64,000 nt of DNA from Chitinophaga pinensis (GTDB lineage: Bacteria; Bacteroidota; Bacteroidia; Chitinophagales; Chitinophagaceae): assembly GCA_945862385.1 (NCBI GenBank), contig CAMAXV010000014.1, forward strand, positions 16,664 through 80,663, in the 5' to 3' direction. This document shows, in pieces, positions 45,070-53,408 of the stretch. The number at the start of each line of letters is the position of its first letter. Positions within the stretch are counted from its first letter, which is position 1. The position numbers and the translations under genes are program-made. The notes beneath the pieces were generated by a model. That model did no database searches and was not told the origin of the DNA. It was given only the letters and a program-made list of their open reading frames with translations.

Positions 45070-45957
45070 ATGAGAAGAAAGATATTAAATCCCACAGCTG
45101 ATCCGGTTTTCAAAAGAATATTCGGGCAGGAAAAAGATATCACGATTGAGATTATCAACCTGATTATCAATCCACCTAATCCTGTAATAGACCTGGAATA
45201 CCTGCCCCAGGAAATGTTTCCGGATGTCAGTGACGGTAAAATTTCAATTGTGGATGTGCGCTGTATGGATACCAAGAAGCAGCAGTTCATCATTGAAATG
45301 CAGTTGATACATCACGATGGGTTTAACCAGCGGGCGTTGATGTATGCAGCTAAAGCTTACGGACAACAGCTCAAAAAAGGGATGTCTTATAATGATGCAC
45401 AACCGATCTATCTTTTGAGTATTATCAATCACAACATCAAGTCCGATTCTCAAAAATGGTTGCATCGTGCAACAATGATTGACCGGACAGATCCGGAATT
45501 TGAAATTGCAGGCATCAACTTGGTATTCCTCGAACTTGCAAAAAGGAAAAAATTAGGTAATTTTAATTTTGAAGATCCTATAGACAGGTGGTTATCGTTT
45601 TTAATTGAGCCTGAAAAAATTAGCAATATGACCAAGTTCGATTTATCAGTTTATCCAAACCTGCTCAAAGCTTCTGAATTGTTGGATGAATCCAATTACA
45701 ACCAGGCGCAACTTGATGCATACGATAGACACCTCCTCGCAGTTTACGACATAAACAGGTCAAACATCGAGAGCTATGACAGAGGGCATGAAGATGGCGA
45801 AGAATGTGGCGAAGAACGTGGCATCAAAAAAGGCCTAAACTTATCAGTCCCGATTATCAAAGAGCTGCTTAAAGGAGAATTATCGCGTGAAGAAATAGCT
45901 TTGAAATATGGAGTTGAATTGGATGTTGTTATGCAAATTGCACAATATTTAAAATAG
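45070..45957 (+). CDS. Rpn family nuclease (PDDEXK_2), intact copy
   Basis: 295 residues. N-terminal NPTADPVFKRIFGQEKD is typical of the PD-(D/E)XK family transposase / recombination-promoting nuclease group. The nuclease core shows Asp62 in VDVRCMD and Glu76-x-Gln78 in FIIEMQL. The C-terminal part has LDAYDRHLLAVYDINRSNIES, a glycine-acid repeat (RGHEDGEECGEERG) and a helix-turn-helix-like end (SREEIALKYGVELDVVMQI). The family causes RecA-independent recombination or DNA cleavage in tests on Rpn proteins. This is the only complete copy of the local series, and a terminator follows. Confidence 0.88.
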   Translation: MRRKILNPTADPVFKRIFGQEKDITIEIINLIINPPNPVIDLEYLPQEMFPDVSDGKISIVDVRCMDTKKQQFIIEMQLIHHDGFNQRALMYAAKAYGQQLKKGMSYNDAQPIYLLSIINHNIKSDSQKWLHRATMIDRTDPEFEIAGINLVFLELAKRKKLGNFNFEDPIDRWLSFLIEPEKISNMTKFDLSVYPNLLKASELLDESNYNQAQLDAYDRHLLAVYDINRSNIESYDRGHEDGEECGEERGIKKGLNLSVPIIKELLKGELSREEIALKYGVELDVVMQIAQYLK

Positions 45958-45980
45958 TTCTAATCACAGTAGAATGTAAA

Positions 45981-46019
45981 AAAGGAACCACACAATTTCC
46001 TGTATGGTTCCTTTTTTAT
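45981..46019 (+). terminator. Terminator of the intact Rpn gene
   Basis: AAGGAACCA and TGGTTCCTT pair around 14 bases and are followed by TTTTTT. Confidence 0.85.
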
Positions 46020-46149
46020 TAATGTGTTGCGAAGTAGGTGATTTCGGATTGGATTATTAACATGTAACAACAATTTACTCATTTCCCATTTGAATTTAAA
46101 TTTCAATTATAATTAAGATACTTTTTTTATAACCCGATGTTTAAAAATT

Positions 46150-46827
46150 CTAGTTTCCAATGAAAAAGGTTAAACCAAAATTCAAAAACATTTCACCATT
46201 AAATTTGCCAAGCTTTTGATATTTAAGTCCAAAATCAAAAGCAGAATAGTTATTTAAAACACTTGTATATCCGACGCCTAAACCTATGCCGAATGAACTT
46301 TGACTTTGGATTGAAATTAAATCACTGCTAAATTCACCCCAAATTTTACCATTGACGTTATTTCCAAAGTATGTTCGGTAAAATGCATTTAAATTAACAC
46401 CTGCATTTTCACCAAAACTAATTTGCCCTCCCCCTCCTAAAACTTGATTATCTGATATGAAGTATCCTAGTTTTATTGCATCAACACCTAGGCCAATACT
46501 TACAGATGATTTTCCTAAAATTCCGATTAATCCTCTTCCTTTTGAAAAAACGTTATTTGTTTTTACAACGTTTGAATAAATTGTTGGCTTTGAATCATGA
46601 CTCAATGGCTGAACAATAGCTTTTTTGCCCAATTTAACCCATGTAGTGTCATTAATAACTTTATTTTCTTCATCAATACGGGTACTTATTTTTTGAACCT
46701 GCCATATTGTATCACTGGTTTTCTCTCCATTGTTTAACACCCTTTCCTTAAGGATGTATCTAATTTCTTGCGAGTTTACAAATCCCGATAAAAAGGTAAA
46801 TAAAAAAAGAATGTTGATTTTTTTCAT
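46150..46827 (-). CDS. Outer-membrane beta-barrel-like exported protein
   Basis: 225 residues. The signal peptide is MKKINILFLFTFLSGFVNSQ. The first about 85 mature residues are polar. From SVSIGLGVDAIKLGYF onward there are alternating amphipathic strands rich in Gly and aromatic residues (GQISFGENAGVNLNAFYRTYF, SFGIGLGVGYTSVL, FDFGLKYQKLG, MFLNFGLTFFIGN), as in small outer-membrane barrels. The function is unknown. It is AT-rich like the rest of this accessory region and lies between two Rpn copies. Confidence 0.65.
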   Translation of the reverse strand: MKKINILFLFTFLSGFVNSQEIRYILKERVLNNGEKTSDTIWQVQKISTRIDEENKVINDTTWVKLGKKAIVQPLSHDSKPTIYSNVVKTNNVFSKGRGLIGILGKSSVSIGLGVDAIKLGYFISDNQVLGGGGQISFGENAGVNLNAFYRTYFGNNVNGKIWGEFSSDLISIQSQSSFGIGLGVGYTSVLNNYSAFDFGLKYQKLGKFNGEMFLNFGLTFFIGN

Positions 46828-47199
46828 TGCGATTTTTTTTTCTAATAATTACAATTATTTAAAGTCTGAAATTATTAGACACAAAGAATAAAATGTAGGA
46901 ATTAGGTGATAAATCAGGTTACGAGATAGGTTACAAAATAGGTGCAGAAAATAAAGCAATGTTTATGATCAGATTACGCATTAACTAACTTATTAATATG
47001 ATTGCCCTCTAGACAGCCGATTGTCTTTTAAGAAAGGGTTGAAAACTGCCTTAATTCATTAAGAATCGACTGATTAAGCCTCGCCATTCTACTTAATCAA
47101 ACCCAAAGCAGAAGTTGTACGAAATTTCCCCGTTAAAATCTCCCCCAACTCCGGTGTTTTTCCCCTTTTTAGTCCTGAGTGACTTTGAACCTTTGGGTT
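46828..47199. other. Intergenic region with Rpn-like debris and leader
   Basis: 372 bases. Around 46899-46970 a frame reads GDKSGYEIGYKIGAENKAM, resembling a repeat-rich Rpn C-terminus. Bases about 47118-47199 are the second copy of the Rpn leader. No intact gene is present. Confidence 0.45.
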
Positions 47200-47397
47200 A
47201 TGAAAAGAGACCTACTCAAACCCACAGCAGATGTTGTTTTCAAACGGATATTCGGACAAGAAAAGGAGATTACGATTGAGTTCATCAACCTTTTTGTCGA
47301 TCCACCCACACCAGTAGTTGATATTACCTATTTAAAACAGGAAATGCTGGCAGATAACCGGGATGGAAAAGTATCTGTTGTTGATATCAGTTTCTAA
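47200..47397 (+). pseudogene. Truncated Rpn copy (N-terminal 65 residues)
   Basis: It starts MKRDLLKPTADVVFKRIFGQEKE and follows the intact protein at 45070 to VSVVDISF, where it meets a stop just after the first catalytic Asp. The Glu-x-Gln part and everything after are missing. The leader (47118-47199) is shared with the other copies. An alternative ATG at 47179 lies within the leader. Confidence 0.85.
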
Positions 47398-47468
47398 GGT
47401 ATTTTGAAAAAAACTGTAAACCAATGCCAGGATTAATCATTGAACCTGTAAACTTTTTTTAGGATGAG

Positions 47469-47741
47469 TTAACTCTTGCCCAGCCTTCGGCTGGCAGGCT
47501 CGTGCCTCGTGCCTTGTGCCTTTTCATTAGACTTACTCAAACCCACATCAGATGTTGTTTTTGGCTGCTTACTCTTTTTTACTGGTGTCGACTTAAGCCT
47601 GTTGGATGCTTTCAAAGCCTTATCCAATATCATCTCAATCTGACCATTCACACTCCTGAATTCATCGTCTGCCCATTTTGCCAATGCATTATAGGCCTCC
47701 TCATTGATTCTCAAAACAAAATTCTTTTTTGTAAGTGACAT
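47469..47741 (-). CDS. Arc-type ribbon-helix-helix DNA-binding protein with chimeric tail
   Basis: 90 residues. The N-terminal about 48 residues (KKNFVLRINEEAYNALAKWADDEFRSVNGQIEMILDKAL) are a ribbon-helix-helix domain that would bind DNA as a dimer. After a basic linker (KSTPVKKSKQPK) the last about 30 residues are odd: TTSDVGLSKSNE is the reverse complement of an Rpn 5' fragment (47530-47564), and the final KAQGTRHEPASRRLGKS is encoded by a palindromic repeat element (47475-47525). The original stop has probably been lost. It follows the SPFH gene by 17 bp, a pairing common in Bacteroidota. Confidence 0.8.
   Translation of the reverse strand: MSLTKKNFVLRINEEAYNALAKWADDEFRSVNGQIEMILDKALKASNRLKSTPVKKSKQPKTTSDVGLSKSNEKAQGTRHEPASRRLGKS
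47475..47525. repeat. Palindromic repeat element (copy 2)
   Basis: CAGCC-TTC-GGCTG hairpin at 47481-47493 followed by three GTGCC-type units. Bases 47481-47505 match 7743-7767 in mazG with three differences, two of them compensatory in the stem. Confidence 0.75.
47530..47564 (+). pseudogene. Rpn 5' fragment embedded antisense in the RHH gene
   Basis: In the plus direction it reads DLLKPTSDVVF, the same as the start of the copies at 47200 and 48894. Only two mismatches are seen over about 31 bases relative to 47211-47241. Confidence 0.75.
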
Positions 47742-47758
47742 GGTATTAAAATCAAGAA

Positions 47759-48637
47759 TTAATAAAGGGTTCCCGTATTCAGCACAGGAGATGCTGCTTT
47801 GTCGCCGCAGAGCACTACCATGAGGTTGCTGACCATGGCAGCTTTTTTATCATCATCCAATGTAACAATGTCTTTTTCAGAAAGCATTGCCAATGCCATT
47901 TCCACCATGCCTACTGCGCCTTCTACAATTTTTGTTCTTGCCGCAACAATGGCAGTAGCTTGTTGCCGCTGAAGCATTGCCCCAGCTATTTCTGCAGAAT
48001 AGGCAAGGTGGCTGATCCTGGCTTCCCTGATGATAACTCCTGCATTGGCGTAGCGCTCGCTCAATTCAGCTTCCAGCATTTCGATAACCATCTGTCCACC
48101 ATCCCTCAAGGTGATATGTGCCTTTTCATCTTCAATATTGTCATATGGATAACTTGTTGCCAGATGTCGGACTGCCGCTTCACTCTGGTTTTTGATGTAT
48201 TCATTGAAATTGGCAACATCAAAAACAGCCTTATAGGTATCGCTCACCTGAAAAACAACAACGGCTGATATTTCAATGGGATTACCGAGCTTGTCGTTAA
48301 CTTTCAATCTGGTGCTTTCCATACTTTGTGACCTAAGCGAAACTTTCAATTTTGCAAACAAAGGATTGACAAACTGAAGTCCGTTTTCTTTTAGAGTGCC
48401 TACGTATTTCCCAAAGAAAGTCAGCACAATTGCATAGTTGGGGTCAACTATCATTAAGCCCTTGACAATAATAATTGCAGTGACAATCAACCCTATGCCC
48501 ATGCCGATTAGTGTAAAAGAAACATTGGCTTCGAGCTTTGAATTAATTAATGCAATCACCCCCATCACTAAGAGAACGATTGCCAGAGACACTGCTTTAT
48601 ATCCGGAGAATGGCTTGAATAATTTTTCTGTACTCAT
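47759..48637 (-). CDS. SPFH / Band 7 domain membrane protein
   Basis: 292 residues. Two hydrophobic N-terminal segments (about 14-32 and 40-62) are followed by a Band 7/SPFH domain: VDPNYAIVLTFFGKYVGTLKENGLQFVNPL, VNDKLGNPIEISAVVVFQV, and the helical part AAVRHLATSYPYD ... AGVIIREARISHLAYSAEIAGAMLQRQQA. Such proteins form oligomeric scaffolds in the membrane and affect the stability of other membrane proteins. It is cotranscribed with the ribbon-helix-helix gene downstream. Confidence 0.92.
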   Translation of the reverse strand: MSTEKLFKPFSGYKAVSLAIVLLVMGVIALINSKLEANVSFTLIGMGIGLIVTAIIIVKGLMIVDPNYAIVLTFFGKYVGTLKENGLQFVNPLFAKLKVSLRSQSMESTRLKVNDKLGNPIEISAVVVFQVSDTYKAVFDVANFNEYIKNQSEAAVRHLATSYPYDNIEDEKAHITLRDGGQMVIEMLEAELSERYANAGVIIREARISHLAYSAEIAGAMLQRQQATAIVAARTKIVEGAVGMVEMALAMLSEKDIVTLDDDKKAAMVSNLMVVLCGDKAASPVLNTGTLY

Positions 48638-48893
48638 AAAATGATATTAATTTGATATCATAAAAGTATCAAATTAAACCAATCAAACAAATTTTTATTT
48701 CAGCTCATATGCTACGTAAATCCTCATTATGCTAATTGATAGTATCTCCAAGTGGTCTGTCGGTTTAAATGTTTGATTATGAGAGGAAAAGGCTTTTATA
48801 ATAATGCAACGTGTACATTTTTTTACGTTTTAATATCCCCATATTCCGTGTTTTTCACCTTTTTAGTGCTGAGTGACTTTGCACCTTTGGATT

Positions 48894-49551
48894 ATGAAAC
48901 GAGACCTACTCAAACCCACTGCAGATGTTGTTTTCAAGCGGATAAGAAAGGAATGTTATATGACGAAGCACAACCAATCTATCTTTTAAGTATTGTCAAT
49001 TCATGTTCTTTTTCAACTCTACAAAGTTGAGAGATGAGAGTTGAGAGATGTGTTTTTCTCTCAACTTAATTCTCTGAACTTGCCTTTCTCTGGTATTCCT
49101 CGAACTTGCCAAAAGAAAAAAAATAGGTAATTTTAACTTCGAAGATCCTATAGACCGGTGGTTGTCTTTTTTAATTGAACCAGAAAAAATACGCAATATG
49201 ACCAAGTTCGATTTATCAGTTTATCCCAACTTGCTCAAAGCCGCTGAATTGCTAGATGCATCCAATTACAATCAGTCTCAACTCGATGCTTATGACAGGC
49301 ATCTCCTTGCTGTCTATGATATCAATAGGTCGCGTATTGAGAGTTATGAAGAAGGCTATGATGAAGGACGTGTAGAAGGTCGTATTGAAGGACGTGTAGA
49401 AGGACGTGTAGAAGGACGAGAAGAAGGCAAAAGTCAAACCATTTCAATTTTGAGAGATCTTAAAGATCAAATATTGTCCCATGCTGAAATACCCACAAAA
49501 CATGGAGTTGACTTGGATGAAGTGATTCGGATGGCTGACGCGTTCAGGTAA
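48894..49551 (+). pseudogene. Rpn copy broken by two internal changes
   Basis: It starts MKRDLLKPTADVVFKRI like the copy at 47200. Sequence equivalent to residues 18-101 of the intact protein is then deleted with a frameshift, and the frame for KKGMLYDEAQPIYLLSIVN continues. After that about 90 bases of unrelated hairpin-forming DNA replace residues 121-151. From about 49098 it matches the intact copy again (VFLELAKRKKIGNFNFEDPIDRW...) to the end. The C-terminal half (49162-49551) is still open, with repeats of GRVEG. The catalytic Asp and Glu are lost, so it is not a working nuclease. Confidence 0.85.
49022..49096. repeat. Hairpin-rich insert inside the broken Rpn copy
   Basis: Tandem AGTTGAGAGATG units are followed by an inverted TCTCTCAACT, giving a stem of about 9 bp. 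The insert replaces a piece of the Rpn gene. Confidence 0.6.
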
Positions 49552-49918
49552 AATCAATTTCCAGTAGTACACTTCCATTCAACAGCAATTTACAAAACTC
49601 ACTTGCGAGCTGTCATTACATGATTTGATTGTAATCATAATTGTAGCAGTCAGGTGCTTCTTTATTTGTGTGGTAATTGAACTCATCAACAGCGTTCAGT
49701 TGGCAAAAGTTTAATAAACATGCATTAACAAAAACAGAAATATTGGGTAAGAAACCACTGTAACATATGTTATGGTGGTTTTTTTTGCATGAAATCATCT
49801 AAGCCGGAATGAGTCAACTGAAAGATTTCAACAATATTAATTTGCAGTTAATTCACTACATTGGGATGATGAAAGGTAATCAACATTGGATTATTTAATT
49901 TAACGAAATGAACAGCTT
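49552..49918. other. Intergenic region between Rpn remnant and kinase gene
   Basis: 367 bases. It contains one strong terminator (49752-49787). The rest shows no gene or repeat that I can support. Confidence 0.5.
49752..49787 (+). terminator. Terminator downstream of the Rpn remnant
   Basis: AACCAC...GTGGTT with an inner palindrome TAACATATGTTA, followed by TTTTTTTT. Confidence 0.8.
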
Positions 49919-50977
49919 ATGACGGGATATGACGAAATCATCCACAAGGCCTGGGAAGGTTTTGATGCTTCGAGGAAGATAATAAAAGTGGAAGAGATCA
50001 GCGCCATGGTGTCTACTAACCATGTGTACCGGATCAATTTTGAGGATGGAGATATTGTCATTGCCAAGCTTTCTTCATTTGGCAGGTACGACCATTTCAA
50101 GCAGGATCACCGGTTTATCCATACCCTGGCCAACAATCTCCTCTACCCTTTTGAAAATGTTATTGGTAAATCTTTGCTCAAGAACAATAGGGTATATACA
50201 TTCCGTTCTAAACAAGGCAAAGAAGATATTTGGGTAGTTTTTTACAATCCGGTTCGGGTAAATAAAAGGATGCCGAAAAGGCTTGATGAAAAGCAGATCA
50301 GAATGTTTGGCCGGCAGATAGGGCGGTTTCACAAAGCCTGTTCCCGCATCCGCAACAATTTCCCAAAATCCTCCAAAACACTCCGCGCGGATATCCATGC
50401 GCTCCTCGAAAAAATTGATCAGGATGGCGATTCTTTTGGAACAAAGGAACAGGTTGAGCTGATCAGGCACCATTGCAACCAGTTTCTGAAAAACAGGCTG
50501 AAATGGAATGTGGGGACGTTTGAGATTATGCCTGTTTTCATCGACTGGAATATTGGCAATTTTTCGGTAACAGATAAGATGGAATTGTATTCCAGATGGG
50601 ATTACGACTGGTTCAGGATGAGTTACCGGACACTTGATTTTTATTTTTTCAGCAGGATTTGCTCTGATGTGGGAGACCGGACAGTCTTTACTTACAATAT
50701 CCAGACCATGATGGAAGACCGTTTCCTGATTTTCCTGGAAGAGTATCATAAAGTCAACCCCATCAAAGCCAATGAAATCAGATTCCTCAGGGAAAGCTAC
50801 CGCTTTTTCATCCTCAACTATGTCATCAAGGATGGCAGTTATTTCTTTGCTGAGCAATATGCTAAAAAACTGAAAAAAGAAGCACTTGAGATACACCTGC
50901 CTGCAATAGACCGGGATTTTGACCCCGAAAAAATAATCCAGGCACTTAAGTTGAAAGAAGAAACGTCGAAAAAATAA
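49919..50977 (+). CDS. Aminoglycoside-phosphotransferase-like kinase (APH superfamily)
   Basis: 352 residues. N-lobe segments VSTNHVYRINFEDGDIVIAKLSSFG contain the ATP-site Lys. The catalytic loop is represented by PVFIDWNIGNFSV (D-x-x-x-x-N), and SRWDYDWFRM supplies the metal-binding Asp of the APH/choline kinase fold. The C-terminus is charged. The HAD hydrolase gene follows after 15 bp, so the pair may phosphorylate and dephosphorylate a small molecule such as a sugar or amino alcohol (inference). It is not evidence for antibiotic resistance. Confidence 0.78.
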   Translation: MTGYDEIIHKAWEGFDASRKIIKVEEISAMVSTNHVYRINFEDGDIVIAKLSSFGRYDHFKQDHRFIHTLANNLLYPFENVIGKSLLKNNRVYTFRSKQGKEDIWVVFYNPVRVNKRMPKRLDEKQIRMFGRQIGRFHKACSRIRNNFPKSSKTLRADIHALLEKIDQDGDSFGTKEQVELIRHHCNQFLKNRLKWNVGTFEIMPVFIDWNIGNFSVTDKMELYSRWDYDWFRMSYRTLDFYFFSRICSDVGDRTVFTYNIQTMMEDRFLIFLEEYHKVNPIKANEIRFLRESYRFFILNYVIKDGSYFFAEQYAKKLKKEALEIHLPAIDRDFDPEKIIQALKLKEETSKK

Positions 50978-50992
50978 TTTAATTTACGAAAC

Positions 50993-51847
50993 ATGTACAC
51001 CCTTGAAAAATTCAGTACTGTCGTAGAACAATACAAGGTTGTTTTTTTTGATGCCTTCGGCGTTTTAAAGAGTTATAACGGCTTGATTCCGGGCATTATA
51101 GAAACTTTCGAGTACCTCAAAGCTACAGACAGAGAGTATTATATCGTAACAAATGATGCGTCAAGGAGTCCGATGCAACTGGCTCAAGCCTATCACAGGC
51201 TGGGTTTGCATGCCGTTGATCAAGAGCGGATCATTTCATCCGGGATGATTGCCAAAGAGTACCTGGACCTGAAAGTGAATGATGGCATTGTTGCTTATCT
51301 GGGAACTGAAGATTCTGCCCATTACATTGAAAGAAGCGGATTGCAGGCATTACCTGTTGGAGCTATAAATGACAACAATATTGATCAGGTGAATGCGGTC
51401 GTTTTACTGGATGATGAAGGATTTGACTGGTTCAATGACATCAACCGGACGGTCAACATCCTCAGACAGCGCACCATTCCGGCCATTGTAGCCAATACAG
51501 ACAACATTTATCCGGTATCTGGGAGCAACAATGTTTCCATTGCCATCGGAGGAATTGCCAAAATGATAGAAAGTATTGTAGGAAAAAAATTCATCCGTTT
51601 TGGCAAACCCGATTCACAGATGTTTATGTTCGCTTATGACCAAATCCGTGCAAGGCGTTCCATCAGTAAAAAGGAAATCCTTATGGTGGGAGACACACTG
51701 CATACTGATATAATCGGTGGCAATAAGTTTGGCATTGATACGGTATTGGTTTTATCCGGCAACACACGGCCGGGAGATGCTGCAACTCGCATCAGTTCAA
51801 CAGGTATAGTACCCACGTATGTTTGCCAGGAGGCTGTTATTTGTTAG
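50993..51847 (+). CDS. HAD superfamily class IIA (NagD-like) hydrolase
   Basis: 284 residues. HAD motif I is FFDAFGVL, so the usual second Asp (DxD) is Phe. Motif II is IVTNDASRSP, and motifs III/IV are FGKPDSQMFMFA and MVGDTLHTDIIGG. The cap position is that of class IIA phosphatases. The Asp to Phe change in motif I resembles dehalogenase-type HADs and might alter the reaction. It is cotranscribed with the APH-like kinase. The 3' end overlaps the convergent GH105 gene by 11 bp. Confidence 0.83.
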   Translation: MYTLEKFSTVVEQYKVVFFDAFGVLKSYNGLIPGIIETFEYLKATDREYYIVTNDASRSPMQLAQAYHRLGLHAVDQERIISSGMIAKEYLDLKVNDGIVAYLGTEDSAHYIERSGLQALPVGAINDNNIDQVNAVVLLDDEGFDWFNDINRTVNILRQRTIPAIVANTDNIYPVSGSNNVSIAIGGIAKMIESIVGKKFIRFGKPDSQMFMFAYDQIRARRSISKKEILMVGDTLHTDIIGGNKFGIDTVLVLSGNTRPGDAATRISSTGIVPTYVCQEAVIC

Positions 51848-53186
51848 GATAAAAAATCAGTGCACTGTCGTTTATCTTAAATTCACCTTTACCGAGAAGC
51901 CTGTACATTTCAGAAGCAGCATAAATAACAGGACCATACCCATGCGCTGCGAATTTGCTGACCGGTCTGTGGTAATAAAATGCAGGATCGAAAGCCATTC
52001 CTGTCCCCACACAGGTACCTTCTACTTGTCCGCTTGCATTCACCTTAGTAGAAACCGCATTCCAGCCTAATGCTGCAGCGGGAGCAAAGGACAGTTTATC
52101 CAGCCAACCTTCATTGCAACCCTTAGCTAAACAATAAGTATAAATAGCCGTAGCAGAGGTTTCAAGGTAAGAATCAGGTTTATCAAGCAGCTGATGCCAG
52201 AAGCCGGTGCCATCCTGCAATTTTACCAGGCCTTCCACATGTTTGCGAAACAATGTAAGAACAAAATTTCTCTTGGGATGGTTAACAGGCAACGCATCAA
52301 GAATTTCCGTCATGGTGAGTAGAGCCCAGCCATTAGCCCTCGCCCAGTGAAAAGCCGGATGAGTTGTCATATCATTTACCCATCCGTGCATGAATAATCC
52401 TTTTTCTGTTACAAACATTTTGGAAGCGTAGGATTCCAGCTGAAAGAGTGCATCATCGAAATAAGCAGTTTTTCCCGTTAGCTTTCCCATCTGCATCAGT
52501 GCAGGCAGGGCCATATAGAGATCATCAAGCCAAAGTGTGTTTTCAAGTGGCCTGTTTCGGGCAATGGTATTGTCTGCGAACCTGAACTCCTTATTGGAAA
52601 TATAATCCAGGTAAAAATCGATTTGCGGCCTCAATCCCCTACTGAATCCAAGCTGCTGAGAACGGATCATGGATGCTGCAACTGCTCCCCCGTCGTCGAG
52701 GGCATGAGGTGCCACGGGTTGCCGAAGTGGAAAATCATCTTTGAGGGAAAGTGTGCCTTTATTGAGCAATTCACGAAAAACTGGCGACCATTGAGCAATG
52801 AATGCATGCCTGTCTCGTACATATTGCATGTAAGCAGAATCTCCTGTCTGTTTGAATGCATTGATGAGTGCACTATACACAACACCCCATTCATAGCTTG
52901 TGATCCTGAAGGTACCTTTCTGAAGGATAACATCAGGAGTAATATCATCTTTTGATGTTACAACTTGACCGGTATTTTTATTGATAAGAACAGGTGGAGT
53001 TGAATGGTTGAGATAATTGAATACTCTATCCAGCGTACCTTTTATGAGCGCCCTATCCGGAGATTTGTAAGGGGTAGGATAATTAGCAGGCAGCAGATGA
53101 AGAGGTGTATTTACATCATCCTTTTCCTGAGCCTTTGGAAACACAAATAATACGATAAAAATAGAGAGGAACGTAAGTTGTTTCAT
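51837..53186 (-). CDS. Glycoside hydrolase family 88/105 (unsaturated rhamnogalacturonyl hydrolase-like)
   Basis: 449 residues from ATG 53186; an upstream start at 53207 would precede the signal peptide MKQLTFLSIFIVLFVFPKAQ by seven residues. The alpha6/alpha6 barrel of YteR-like enzymes is visible in LDDGGAVAASMIR, ENTLWLDDLYMALPALMQMGKLTGK, MHGWVND, HWARANGWALLTMTEILDALP, QDGTGFWHQLLDKPDSYLETSATAIYTYCLAKG and CVGTGM. The family removes unsaturated uronic acids from pectin fragments. The divergent SusC/SusD pair suggests a small glycan-use locus. Confidence 0.9.
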   Translation of the reverse strand: MKQLTFLSIFIVLFVFPKAQEKDDVNTPLHLLPANYPTPYKSPDRALIKGTLDRVFNYLNHSTPPVLINKNTGQVVTSKDDITPDVILQKGTFRITSYEWGVVYSALINAFKQTGDSAYMQYVRDRHAFIAQWSPVFRELLNKGTLSLKDDFPLRQPVAPHALDDGGAVAASMIRSQQLGFSRGLRPQIDFYLDYISNKEFRFADNTIARNRPLENTLWLDDLYMALPALMQMGKLTGKTAYFDDALFQLESYASKMFVTEKGLFMHGWVNDMTTHPAFHWARANGWALLTMTEILDALPVNHPKRNFVLTLFRKHVEGLVKLQDGTGFWHQLLDKPDSYLETSATAIYTYCLAKGCNEGWLDKLSFAPAAALGWNAVSTKVNASGQVEGTCVGTGMAFDPAFYYHRPVSKFAAHGYGPVIYAASEMYRLLGKGEFKINDSALIFYPNK

Positions 53187-53408
53187 TGTATAACTAGTGG
53201 ATAACAATTTAAAATTATTTAATTACCAAACTATCCTGCACTATCTGCGAGATAACATCTAAAAAAATGGGTGGTTTATTGAATTTTATTCTAAATGGGA
53301 ACGATTGCGTTGATTTTTTTAAGCAAACAATGCCATTAAGTAAAAAAAACTGAAATTGTTCACCTAAGTTTTAAAGACCCAAACTTAAAATTCAACAAAA
53401 TCACTGAC

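Noticed and set aside
48752..49030. 92-aa frame before the Rpn remnant as a gene
   Set aside because: Its end (GMLYDEAQPIYLLSIVN) is a displaced internal Rpn piece and its beginning is the Rpn leader read in another frame. It is part of the pseudogene.
49331..49440. CRISPR-like short repeats
   Set aside because: The units are 12 bp, contiguous and in coding frame (GRVEG), without spacers. They are a tandem repeat in a gene.
37112..49918. Second attachment site matching the tRNA-Arg 3' end
   Set aside because: Reading for repeats of the T-arm and acceptor sequence downstream gave none. The far border of the accessory region cannot be fixed from a tRNA repeat.
49919..50977. APH-like gene as an antibiotic-resistance determinant
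   Set aside because: Only the fold motifs match. The pairing with a HAD hydrolase and the lack of any close resistance signature argue for a metabolic kinase.
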